This document shows, piece after piece, positions 35,107 to 46,800 of a stretch of DNA of 64,000 nucleotides. A model generated the notes under the pieces. That model did not search any database. It saw nothing but the letters and a program-made list of their open reading frames with translations, and was not told the origin of the DNA. A program made the translations under genes and the position numbers. The stretch is from Hsuehochloa calcarea (taxonomy: Eukaryota; Streptophyta; Magnoliopsida; Poales; Poaceae). Positions within the stretch are counted from its first letter, which is position 1, and each line of letters opens with the position of its first letter. The DNA is taken from NCBI GenBank assembly GCA_036346395.1, contig CM070602.1, forward strand, positions 14,641,098-14,705,097, in the 5' to 3' direction.

Positions 35107-35756
35107 ACTAGTCTAATGTCCGTGCTTTGCTACGAATTAAAAAAATTATATCTCGTCAACTGCTGTCGTGCTCAGCCTACAATGCAAGTGATCCACTGAC
35201 AACTCGTTTTTGGAAAGATCAATAGAATCTTTAGGCATATTGCACACCAGCTTGGTCAGTTGGGGTGCAAGGGGTGGAGAGGAGGTTATGGGTGGACAAC
35301 CGTACGCACAGGAGGAATCGAGAAAAACGAGATCCAAACGGCTCACATCTCACGAAGAAAGATAGATCTAACGGCTCACATCGCATGAAGGAGGACGGAC
35401 TGCCACCAATTCCTTCTTTTAAGTAGTAAAAATATGAGTCACATTATCATCAAATTATCCTCTCGTATCGTGCGCTCTATCCTCTCCTAGCATCGCTTGC
35501 GACGTCGTCTGCGCTTTCTCCTCCCCGCACTTGCCTCCACCCCGCTCTTCTACTCTGCTCCGCGCGCCTCCGCCCCGTCACTGCCGTCACTTCCATCGAT
35601 CGGATCTAGATGGGCCCCACTTCCTCCTCTCCACTCCTGCTCTTCTGCTCTATTCCGTCCGTGCGTCTTGACAAATTGAGATATTTTATATCTATTTAAT
35701 TGATAAATGATTACATTCATGAGATGTTTGTAGCAACGTATAGACACTTAACTAGT
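35107..35756. mobile_element. Candidate terminal-inverted-repeat element (~650 bp)
   Basis: ACTAGT at 35107-35112 is followed by taatgtccgtgctttgctacg. The reverse complement of 35727-35756 reads ACTAGTTAAGTGTC...CGTTGCTAC. The ends are thus an imperfect inverted repeat of about 30 bp. I found no clear target duplication and no transposase, so this would be a non-autonomous element if real. Confidence 0.45.
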
Positions 35757-37080
35757 ATAATTTAAGGTTCAGTGGCAAGCTAGGCTGCTACAAGATAAAA
35801 TTTTGGTCTTTTCTCCCGATTATAAGGTAGTGGTGCATGCCTGGAAATACGAAGGACTACGAACAACTCACATCAAAAAGTTTTTACTTTAATGTACTGT
35901 GTGCGTAAATGGGACATTATGATTTAAAGGTTTGTGAGAGGAGTATGTATACACCCACAACTCCACTGGCCGTTTAAGAGGTGATTCCCAAAATTTGGTA
36001 TTTAATGTGCACCAGAAGAATCTTTTTCCTTTTCTTTGACGGTATTAGCGCCAAAGGCTTCAATTCCTATTGAACGAGCTTCCTAGCTAATTTATCTGTG
36101 TTTATTTTTTTTCATTCCCCCCCTGATATGTAGCGAAAGCGACGAACTGCAGAAGGTAGCCTCCATTCTAGATGTATCTGTGGCAATGTAGGAACGAAGG
36201 GCCCTCCGGTGGCCTGGCTGATCGTGAGTTGGTGATGCATCTGGTTGGTGGAAATGAATTGAAGCCATTTGTGGCAGTAGCGTCCTGTCAGTAAGAGCAT
36301 CCACTGCGTTGGAATAAGAGGGTACTATAGGAGAGAGAATGGGCATGGAACCGATACCTCACACTGCAGCATTTTCTTGAACCGGAGCTAGCCAAACAAT
36401 CGTGCCCTGGTACCAGAATCTGGCAACAAAAAAGCATGCCGCATTCACACAGATGGCCTGCAGGGGGCAACCGTGGCCGTACGCCGCCACCACCTACGGC
36501 CGTCATCGCCACGAGGGCACCAACCACTGTCACGGTCTCCAGATCCGGCGGCCCATCCCTAACCGACGCTGCTCCACCAGATCCGAGTTAAGGGTCGCTA
36601 GATCAGACCTCCCAGTAACCAGCCGCCACTGTTACATCTGGATCTAGCTTGGTGTCGCTGGCGAGGGAGAGAATGGCCGCACGGGTGAAAGGGTGAGCTG
36701 GTGGTGGTGGCGCCGACAAGACGAAGGATGGCGTCCCAGAGGATAGCGACGGCATCATACGATGGGGCAGCGGTTTTGCTCGCTGTGGCCGCCTCGAGCC
36801 CTTTCACCGTTGGTAGGGGAGGCGGGGAGGTTGAGGGGAAAAGGTGGGAGCACGAATCCCATGCGCTTGAAATTAGGGAAAATCACTATCGATTTTATCA
36901 CCTCCGGATTGGCTTAGAGATTCGTGCTGCGGCGAAGTCGTCTTCTTCATCTCTGTTGCCCGGTGACGGTGGTGGCGAGGTCCGGCAGATTAGAGTTAGG
37001 GTTTTACGAGGATCTAATAATCATCAATTAACTAAATTATTTATCTATAACATTAATAGATAATAATGTATTTTATATAA
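35757..37080. other. Unassigned spacer
   Basis: Contains a moderately GC-rich stretch (36400-37010) with frames such as 36701-37063 (120 aa), in which I recognise no domain. A (ta)n-rich end follows. Confidence 0.4.
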
Positions 37081-37130
37081 CATGAAAGGTACCTCTCAAT
37101 ATTAATAATGAGGTAGATGATACACACCTA

Positions 37131-37492
37131 GTGGTCGTAAGCTATTTTACGACCACCCTATATGGTCGTAATTTCTTCTACGACCACCTATTGATTGTAA
37201 GTTCTACTACAATCACGCTATACGGTCGTAAGTTCTTCTACAACCACCTATTAATCGTAAGTCCTACTACGATTACCTCATAGTCGTAAGTCTTACTACG
37301 ACAAGATCATCTACGACCACCCTATATGGTCGTAATTTCTTCTACGACCACCTATTGATTGTAAGTTCTACTACAATCACGCTATACGGTCGTAAGTTCT
37401 TCTACAACCACCTATTAATCGTAAGTCCTACTACGATTACCTCATAGTCGTAAGTCTTACTACGACAAGATCATCTACGACCACCCTATGGT
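37131..37492. repeat. Tandem 164-bp repeat made of consecutive small hairpins
   Basis: 37151-37314 and 37315-37478 are two copies in exact 164-bp register, with a third begun at 37479. Inside, short inverted repeats recur every ~29-32 bp: gtggtcgta/tacgaccac (37131/37148), tggtcgta/tacgacca (37163/37179), tgattgta/tacaatca (37192/37208), taatcgta/tacgatta (37252/37268), plus two imperfect ones at 37222 and 37281. Loops are about 8 nt. The arms differ between hairpins yet mostly still pair. Confidence 0.9.
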
Positions 37493-37990
37493 TGATAAAG
37501 CCCACATACATGTGGGCCCAATCGACTAGGAACATTTGTGCACTGTGTTTAATACACGCAGTAGTTAATATGTATTGTTATTCCTGATATAACTACATGT
37601 ATTAAACCTCTGTCTCTGACATAACCGCAAGGCGATACGGGGGATGCGTCTCCAACAATAACTACCCTTAAACGTGTGTATTACATCAAACAACAAGGTG
37701 CCTCTTGATGTAGACAACTGTCACCCCCTTCATGCACTATATGAGGAGTAAATTCGGTGGACAAAGGAGAGAGGAACAGACAAGAAGCGAGAGACAAGAA
37801 GATCAAGCCCTAGCTTTAGTGACTCATTCTTGTTGTAAACACAATCAATATAGCAAACACAAGAGTATGGTTATTATTCTTCCAGTAAAAGGTTTGAACC
37901 TGTATAAAATTCATATGTCATTTTCTGTGTGGTTTCGCTCCAAGAGAGCCCACAACATTCATTCATAAGATCGATACTAAACCATCGACA
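37493..37990 (+). repeat. LTR fragment of a Gypsy-type element (left boundary uncertain)
   Basis: The sequence ends ccatcgaca, followed directly by gttggcactatccgtgggga. That closely resembles the LTR end and primer-binding region of many grass Ty3/Gypsy elements. A TATA-like actatatgag lies near 37735. I could not fix where the LTR begins. Confidence 0.55.
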
Positions 37991-38661
37991 GTTGGCACTA
38001 TCCGTGGGGAGCTTCCGATTTCTCCTTTCCTTTTTGACAAAATTATATTCATTTTTCAACTTTGATGTTTTTATGGCAGGAGGATGGGATAAGGAGAATT
38101 GGTTCGATTTGGCAGACTACGAAGAACTTGACATGGATACCTGCTATGAGTACGAGCAGAGCATCATTTTATCAAATGGCAATGCCATTTCCTGAGATCT
38201 TTCACCGGACCCAGGAGACCATGCCACATATAAGGTTGATGAGGGAGCTCTTCCCTCCACGATACTACGCCCAGATAAGGAACCAGACTCCTCAAAGGTC
38301 AAGGGTCCATTCGACCAGGGTCAGGGCCGTACCACGACGAATGCAGAGCACACCGAGGGTTCCTCTTCAAATGTTCAAGCCCGTTTGAGGCCGTCCAATC
38401 TGGCGTAACAAGTCCTAGAATATATGATTCCGGACACAATTAACACCTGATAACCATCACCCTTCGGTTACCTCCACAAGGTGCATTGTTGAGCCCGCTT
38501 CACCTGCGGATTCGACTATACCCCCGCGGGGTTCACCTTCAGTTGAAGACGGTTATAATTCAGAATTCTTCTTCCTAGAGGGGATTGCTCCAAGTCCCGC
38601 GAGGCACTGTCTTTCGACTACTCCGCTAGTTAGGAGGACACAGACACAAGTAAGAATAGTA
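37991..38661 (+). mobile_element. Leader and gag-start fragment of the same Gypsy-type element
   Basis: An ATG at 38074 starts MAGGWDKENWFDLADYEELD, which reads like an N-terminal gag or leader protein. It stops at 38195. Further short segments to 38661 read on in other frames. The element is cut at 38662 by another LTR. Confidence 0.45.
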
Positions 38662-39325
38662 TGTAACATCCTAATTTTCAGGGGTTTTTTTAATAACCAT
38701 TTAGTTTTATTAAATTGCTAAAGCATAACTAGAAATTTTAGAAAACAAAAATAATATAATATTAATTAATCAAACTTTAATTAATTCAAATTTGGTTTAA
38801 TTGGCTTTTATGGTATTTAAAGTAATTTCTTGGATTTTGTGGATTTTAAAAAGGGTTTTCCTTTTTTTGAAAAGTAAAAATAATTTATTTGCAATATTAA
38901 AAGATAAATTTAAGTTTTATATAATTTTTTAATTTCACAATAATTGAAGGAATTTATGTGTATTGATCTAGAATTTTTGTAGTTTATTTACTATTATCTA
39001 AAAACTATTTCCTTTTTCTCAATTTTTGTAATTCAAAAATCAATTAAAATTCCCAATTTCTTGTTTGGGCCGAATTCTCGCCAGCCCGTTCCTATTCCCG
39101 CGCCCTTGGCCCAATTCGTCAGCCCGTTACTCGGGCGCCGCCCGCCTCGCTCCGCGTCCCTTCCCTCTCTCTACTCGGCGGGCCCCACCTGTCATCAACT
39201 GCCCCTCCCTTGCTCACCTTTTCCCCCCACGATGCCCATGCCGCCTGTGCGCCCGTTCGTGTCAGTTGCCGCCGAAAGTCTTCGCCTTCGGCGAATGCCT
39301 CCCCTTTTTCCCTAGGAAACAAGCA
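38662..39325 (+). mobile_element. Truncated Gypsy LTR (same superfamily as 10508 LTR)
   Basis: Starts tgtaacatcc and shares ataaccattt, agaaattttaga, an AT-rich start and then a GC-rich ggcc/cccg section with the LTR at 10508. It ends before any TATA box, so more than two thirds is lost. Confidence 0.65.
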
Positions 39326-39377
39326 CAATTAATGGCCGTCTCTCACCGCACCCACCACTGCAACAGGTCTAGGTTAT

Positions 39378-39490
39378 AGCAATACATGTATATGCTGCTA
39401 TATCTACAAATATGTGTTGATAGGATGGATAGCAACACATACATGTATATGCTGCTATATCTACAAATATGTGTTGCTAGGATGGATAGC
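39378..39490. repeat. Tandem repeat, ~55-bp unit, two copies
   Basis: 39378-39430 and 39431-39487 share tacatgtatatgctgctat, tctacaaatatgtgttg and aggatggat. The agcaacaca word recurs further right (39537, 40200). Confidence 0.8.
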
Positions 39491-40586
39491 AACACATGTG
39501 ATAACTGTTATATGGTAGGTCTACTGCAACACAAATTAGGTGTTGTTATACAAAAGAAAAGGAGCTAACACATGTCAGCAACATATAATTGATATATTGC
39601 AACACAATTTAGTATACAAAAAATACTATTCATTTATGTGCTACGTATGTACAAATTATAATTACTACAAAGAATTTTTATTTGCTAATTAAGCATGTCA
39701 TATTGCAGAATGAATAACACAATTCAACATGGTCAATGTTCAAAAGGTAGATTGCATTGCATTAAGGAAATAAACATAAGTATTGTTAGTATCATTCCAC
39801 ATTATAAAAACAACTAATTTGTTGTCAACACAGAAGCTTTGAACAAGAGTAAAATTTGAGTCCTAAAATATAAAATCTAACTACTACTTTATTTTCTTCA
39901 TGAAATTCCTTGCTTCTTGATTCGTTGATGAAAGAGATAAACAACCAAATATAGTAATTCAATTGTTGATCTTTTCAACTTGCAGGGATAGCAATAATTT
40001 GCAAGGATGTAAATATAATGAAGGACAAGTAAATCTAACATAAATTGAATCTAACTAAAATTAACATACACAAACGGGTGGGTTTAGATTGGAATGAGGC
40101 AAAGAAGAGAGTAGGCATGGGCAAACGGGTCATTTCACACATCTAACCGGTGGTTTATGGACGGCAATGGTATTTCTAAGAATTTTACTCGTTTGCGATA
40201 GCAACACAAGTTATTTGCAATACCATTTTAAAGAGTACGCTCGCGATGGTATGTAACTAATGTCCTCTATTTTTTTAACTTAGGGTCTCACATTTGAAGA
40301 CGGGGTGATACGGTATTTCTTAGCACCGTACAATTACCTCACACTTTATGTCCCAAACCCACAGAGTATATGGTAGTACGGGACCCGGCTCGACAAATCA
40401 TGACTTGCTTGTTTGCTGCTGCCTGCTCTTCCTCCTTAGCACGCAGTAGGCCATGGCCAACACGTCTCGAACACCGCTACTAGCGGAACCAACGCACAAT
40501 TAGAGGCCAAATCTGGCAACACAGATAACTTGATGTATCAACTAGTAGACGGTTAATTAGTAGATCAGTAACGAATTGTTTTTTTA
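39491..40586. other. AT-rich spacer
   Basis: AT-rich with short gtgttgctat-like words scattered along it, perhaps subterminal repeats of a decayed transposon. No coding frame is seen. Confidence 0.4.
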
Positions 40587-41744
40587 AAAATCAATCGTTA
40601 TATTGATAAAAAAAAAGTGGGCGGAACAGAGCCGCGGAGTACATGTTAGGATAAAACCTTAATTACAAATAACATAATTGCTCTAGCCATTTGGTCCCAG
40701 CTAGAGATCAAGCTTTACCCTCCTCCTTGACCTTTCCTAGGAGGTCCGGCATGACGGTGGTTTTATTGTGGAAGATTATAGCATTTTGTTTCTTCCATAT
40801 CTCCTAAGTGATTTGGATGAGGACCGTGGCTACCACTCTCCTGGGGAGGCCTCTCATCTCGGCGACCTTAGGCCACCAGTCTGCGATGCTCCCTCTAGCG
40901 GGCCATTGAGATGGCTAAAGATTATGAGCCCCTAGCCAGCCCGCCATTAGCTTCCAGACTCTTGTGGAATAGCGGCACTAAGCAAAAAGATGTAGGCTCG
41001 TTTTCACAGAATGTCTGCAGAGTGGGCAAATACGCTTATTTGTCCACCCTCTAGCTTCCAGTCTGTGTGAGGTCCAAAGCCTATTTTGGATTGCCAACCA
41101 GACGAGGAATAGTGCCTAGGCAAATTTTGAGGAGTAGATTCCTTCCAAGATGATCTTCCAAGTCATGTCGTCCAGGACTCCAGGTGCCAAGTGGATTTGA
41201 CTGATTATAGTCCACAATCGCAAGAATTCTGGATATGGTGGAGCATCAGGGCCATTAGGATGTTTATGCCCTACACCTACCGCCCGTTCTGTATCGCCAA
41301 GGCCACCGTTTGGTTTTTCCTTCTGGATATCTCGTATATCAAGGGGTTGTCCCTGCCATCCTACTAACCTCCCCCCTACTTTGTCCACTAGGGGCTGGTA
41401 ATCCACCCTACGCATTCTTCTACGAGTGAGTGGTTATATGACATATTTAACAGGGAAGGACGATCAGATTGCCAACAGGTCTTGTAGGACAATGTCCATA
41501 TCAATGTCATCATCACAACTTATTGGGAGCACCATACTTTTCTGGAAATTTGTGTTTAGGCCTGAGACGTTTCCAACGCTTAGAAGCAGCTGAGTAGTTG
41601 TGTAGACTTCGGTTGCACTAGGGGGATATGAAGATTGCCGCATCGTCTGCGTATAGGGAGGTTCTGAATCTAGCAAAACGGTCTCGTGGGCGAGCAGGGT
41701 ATTTCAGATCTGTTGCCATGTCTAGCAGACGTTGGATATATAGG
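40587..41744 (-). pseudogene. LINE (L1-type) reverse transcriptase fragment, 3' part
   Basis: On the minus strand the RT catalytic box reads FRTSLYADDAAIF near 41625-41665, followed by TEVYTTTQLLLSVGNVSGLNTNFQKS. Further down comes the zinc-binding RVT motif LEARGWTNKRICPLCRHSVKTSLHLFA, split by my reading at about 40980-41060. A trailing A-rich run (t-run complement at 40608-40618) marks the 3' end. Stops and frameshifts abound. The upstream RT segment lies beyond the LTR insertion at 43316-43420. Confidence 0.85.
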
Positions 41745-43315
41745 TGTTGGAAATATGCCCTAGAGGCAATCATAAACATGATTGTATTTCCTTATGTTCA
41801 TGATATTGGATAATATGTTATCTTGTTCCTTGAATGAATCATCAGTTATAGATCAATGAGTATGTGACTTGTTGGTGAAACTCATTAACTTATATGATAT
41901 CATTCTAAATGTATCCCTGGTCGAGTGTCACTGGTCGGAACAACCGTGACTCTACGACCAGCACATGTATTGATTGATGGCCACATTTCACCGGTCATAG
42001 ATATAGAGATATCGAATCAGTAATGTGAGCACATGTTAGAGAAAATGGAGCTTGATAAACTCATCATTGAGACACTATTAAGATTGTTATGAATCTATGT
42101 GTCATTAATTGGTCAGAAAGTAATGATGATGTATAATCCTTAGACCTGAGAACAGCACGGTTCCCTACATGTGTAATAGCACTCTTAGGGGTTACTAAAC
42201 GCTACTCCGTAACTGGGTAGTTATAAAGGTAGCTTTCGGGTATGCTATGAAACATACAGAGGGATGTGACTGGTCGAGATGGGATTTGCCCCTCCTTGCA
42301 TAACAGGAGAGATGTCTCTGGGCCCCTCGTGGTGATCGGATAAAGAAAGTGCATGGCCATGCCACTAGTGATCGAAGTGTCGACCACATAAAGTTATCCG
42401 ACACTCGATCGAGAAAGTATTGAACAGTCCATGGATGACACCATATCTCACCTGGAGTTCAACCAGACATCGTGAGGTAAAGGGAGAATGCATGAGTAGG
42501 TCACTTAGTTCGATCGATTCACGATCGGTCGTATGGAGATGCGATCCGTCGTAGATCGGTCGAACGTAATCCTGCATCGTCGATAGAGATACGAACTGAT
42601 CGTAAGTGATGAGTACCTGATCATAGATCATATTACGTTAAGGTTCGTCCGATATATTCTTTGTGTATTTGGGAATCATTACGTGTTGCTAGGTGCCGCT
42701 GACAACTAGTGGTCGGAAAAGAGTTTCAAGTCACAACCAATCGCACAAGAACCTGTAGAGTCGCACACTTAAGGGGCTAGGAATTTGATTTGGATGGTGA
42801 TTCGAATTCGTATAGGATATAAGTTCCTAATGGGCCTCGAGTAAGAGACCCATCATGGATGCCTATATAAAGAGAGGTGGTGGCATAGGGTGAAGTAAGT
42901 TTTTTGGAAGAACTCTCGAAACCCTAATTGCCACGCCATCCTCAACCACGTTGCCGGTGCTAGCATACCAGCGAGCGGTGTTCCAACCCCGTATGTGTGG
43001 ATACCTCGGAGGTGTTGTTGCGAAGCATCAGCACTAGGACGATCCGCAACTCGTGACAATCACCGGAGCAGGAGGAGAACTTACGAGGCGAGTTCGACTA
43101 CTAAGAGGAGCAGACGCGAAGCGAGTACGACTACTAGGAGGAGTAGTCGCGCGGCGAGTATGACTACGACCGCATCTATTCGCTACATCGACTCTACTTC
43201 CGCTACGAGTCGACTCGTCTAGCGGTAATCTCGTGATCTATTACTTACGGAGGTTCTTTGGTTGCGCGATAAAATTTTATTTTGTGCTATCGTAGTACCT
43301 ATCCGTAACCTTTCA
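41745..43315 (+). mobile_element. Solo Copia LTR (BARE/Angela-like start) inserted in the LINE
   Basis: Begins tgttggaaatatgccctaga, the well-known start of BARE/Angela-type grass Copia LTRs, and ends cctttca. Flanks are atagg (41740-41744) and ataga (43316-43320): a 5-bp target duplication with one difference. No internal region is present. LINE RT sequence stops on one side and resumes on the other, which confirms an insertion. Confidence 0.82.
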
Positions 43316-43420
43316 ATAGAATCGATTGTTAAGACGTAGAGAAAGAGTGAAAGGGTCTCCTTGTTGCAGCCCCCTTCCATATTTGATCGGCTTTCCGGGG
43401 ACGCCGCACCCGCTGCATTC
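43316..43420 (-). pseudogene. LINE RT fragment, upstream piece
   Basis: Read on the minus strand, the stretch gives GKPIKYGRGLQQGDPFTL and, in a shifted frame, FLYVLTIDSI. This is the LRQGDPLSPLLF-type RT motif, which joins to IQRLLDMATDL on the other side of the solo LTR. The upstream end is lost. Confidence 0.75.
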
Positions 43421-43825
43421 TGTTTAATTGTATCATATATCATAAGCTCATCACTCACACTGCCAGCATGAGCCTCCTCACACTCACACAAAGGGCCTTG
43501 CCAATTGAACCGCTTCGCCGTGCAGGGAGCTAGGGTAGAAGGGCAGATAGCTGGCGTTGTCGGCATCGATCCAAACGCTGCATCTCCCTCCCCTGCCTCC
43601 TTCCCCCTCAGAGGCAGCGTTTCATTTCAGTAGGTGCTCAAATTGGCCACGCAATCTTGAACAGAACCACCTCCAATTTGAGCACCCACAAACGTTCACA
43701 GCAATGATGGTTTGTACTAAAGCTGACCTTAAAATTAGTGCATTCATTTTTTTTCTCTTTTGTGAGGTAAAAAAAGATGCTTTGTGTCATGCGTGTGCGT
43801 GATTGTTCATTCCAACTGAATTCAG
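43421..43825. other. Upstream region of the galactosyltransferase
   Basis: Contains a 14-bp inverted repeat (43633-43646 / 43673-43686, ggtgctcaaattgg and its complement) with a 26-nt loop. A plausible splice acceptor (ttcag) ends at 43825. No clear first exon was found. Confidence 0.45.
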
Positions 43826-43879
43826 GCGCTGACCGAGAGGCAGCCGCATTCGGAGAAGAAGGCCCCGCGGGCGAGGCCA

Positions 43880-46800
43880 ATGTCGCGGAAGGCCGTCGTC
43901 GTGCTGTGCGCCACAAGCTTCTTCGTGGGGCTGCTCCTCAGTGGCCGTATGACGATTCTGACGGCCCCGTCGGGCAACGACGGCGCCGTGTCTTCCTCCC
44001 GGCACGGCTCCGGGATCTCTCTATTCTCATCAGGGTACGACTGCGAGCACAGGCGTGTAAGTAATAGTATATGTACACATATATACATACTAAGTTTGGT
44101 AACACATCCATTCTCCTACCTTTTAGAATCTAGAGGAGAGCAACCCGAACGATATCATGAACGAGGTGTCAAGAACTCACCAAGCAATCCAGTAAGTTTT
44201 TTGGTCCCAAATGCACTGGTGTATGTACGTGCCGTTTCTTGTCTTTGGATGAATGTTCCCTGCATGGCGTATATGAGTGTACGTAGGTCCCTGGACAAGT
44301 CGGTGTCGTCGTTGGACATGGAGCTGGCCGTGGAGCGCGCCAAGAGGAACGGCGGCCTCGGCGCGGCCGTGCCGTCCAAGGGTCTCCCCAAGGCGTCCGT
44401 CGTGATCGGCATCAACACGGCCTTCAGCAGCAAGAAGCGGCGCAACTCGCTCCGCGACACCTGGGTCCCCAGAGGTAACTAATTAAACAACAAAACTAAC
44501 CCTCGACCAGATCAACGATGCATGAATCAATGATGTATATAGGCTCTCGATCACAAGCGTTTTGATTGGGGATCACCTTGGTGCTTGATTACAACGTAGG
44601 GGATAAGCTGAGGCGGCTGGAGAAGGAGAAGGGGATCGTGGTCCGGTTCGTGATCGGGCACAGCGCGACGCCGGGCGGGGCGCTGGACCGCGCCATCGAC
44701 GTGGAGGAGGCGGAGACGAGGGACTTCATGCGCCTCGACCACGTGGAGGGCTACCACGAGCTGTCGTCCAAGACCAGGATCTACTTCACCACCGCCGTCG
44801 CCACCTGGGACGCCGACTTCTACGTCAAGGTCGACGACGACGTCCACGTCAACCTAGGTACGCATGTTAGAATAATTAATCTTGTTTTTGGTTTCTAAAT
44901 TTAGTTTCTTGAGTCCGTTTAGGTTCATGAGTTGTCTCCGGTTTGGAGTTGACTCCGTATTGCGTCTGGTCTGAAGTCTTTTATAAAGCCAAGCATGTAA
45001 ACGATTGAGAAGTGGAAAAAAAGGAATAAAAGGAGAGCAAAGCTCCAGAGAAGACAAGGAAGTCTAGAGGTGCTGCTGTTGGCTATCACGTGGAGGTGGA
45101 GACAACAGAGCAAGGTGTTGCTTGCATCATCACGTGAAGACGTGAAACACTTCACGAAGCAGTGACTAACAAAAAACTAAGAAAAATTCTAACAATTGGT
45201 ATCAGAGCCAATGTCGATCGTTCCTCGAGTGGCGCGGGAGAAGCGGCGGTGGTCGTTCCAGATACCGCGGTGACGGCGACAAACTACATGCGCTGGGTGA
45301 TTCGGGTGCAAGCGATGATGGAGGATCAAGGCGTTTGGGAAGCAATCGAGCCGGCGGTCGGGACGGCCGTCGACACGAAAAAGGATAAGAAGGCGAGGTC
45401 GCATCTTTTTCAAGCGCTCCCGGAGGACCTCCTGATGCAGGTAGCAAGGAAGAAAACAGCGAAGGAGGTTTGGGACTGTCTCAAGACAAGGTTCATTGGC
45501 GCGGATCGCGTCAAGAATGCGTGATTGCGAGACGTTGAAGAATGACTTCGACGGCATGCGCATGAAGGAGGAGAAACCACGGACCATCGACGGAAGACTC
45601 AATGGTATGTCCATCGTGTCGCCAACCTAGAGGCGGCGCCGGCGATGCCGCATTGGTGAAGAAGTTATTCGACACCGTCTTTGGATCGATTCGAGTGTGA
45701 TCGCCGGATCGGCGCTTCTCGATTTCAACACCATGCCATTCGAGGAAGCCGGGGACGATCGAAGACTTATGAAGAGCGTACACGCCCGCGCACGTCTGGC
45801 GGCAACAACAACAGCAATGGCGACAGCCAACTCCTGCTTACTCAGGCCGAGTGGCAGGCGCGGCAGAAGAAGGATGATGGCGATTCCTCGTCAAGCAACA
45901 AGGGAAAATCACACGCTCTTGAAGATAGCAACAATCTGCGGTAGGGGTGGACGTGGGCGCGTATGAGCAAGGCGACGAGAGGAGAACATGAAGATTGGGC
46001 TAGGCAAGACGATGGTGACAGATCCCGTGACAAATCACATATCAAGTGTTTTAAATGTGATAAATACGGTCACTACGCGTCGGAGTGCCGCAGCCACATA
46101 AAGTGCTTCAACTGCGACAAATATGGGCACTATGCTTCGGATTGCCAAAACAAGAAGAAGAACGAGGAGGCAAACCTCACCCGAGCTATTGAAGACTACG
46201 AGCCGGCTCTGCTTCTCTCCTTATGTGTCAACCAGGCGCCAGTCATGGTGATGTTGAACGAGGAGAACATAGTTCCTAAACTACGCACAGAGGAAGGAAA
46301 CCATGATCATACTGATGAGTGGTACTTAGACAATGGAGCAAGTAATCACATGACGGGAGATCGCTCCATGTTCCATGAGCTTGATGAGAAGATTTCAGGC
46401 AAAGTCAAATTTGGCGACGGCTTCACGGTGCAAATAAGAGGCAAATGATCAATGCTATTGCAATGCAAGAACGGTGATCAGAGGATACTGACTGAAATAT
46501 ATTATATACCACAGTTAGCGGAACGGGGGTGCAGGGTGGTGCTGCAGGATGAGTTCTTGCGTGTCTATAACAAGAACAAAGATCTGTTGATGAAGGTGAA
46601 GAGATCCCCGAACCGGTTATATAAAATTTCCCTGAAACCTTGTAAACCGGTTTCTGCGAAGGACAGTCTGAAGGAGCCAGAGTGGAACTGTGGAGTAGAG
46701 CAAGGACAGGAGGTTTCAGGCAATGCTGATCTCACCGGCCAAGGACATGGCGGAACCCAGGGACGGCACGCAATTGGCGCAAGAGGCGCGTGGCGGTGAG

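Noticed and set aside
37131..37492. CRISPR-like array
   Set aside because: Repeats are not separated by unique spacers; the unit is itself duplicated and made of hairpins, and the setting is a plant genome.
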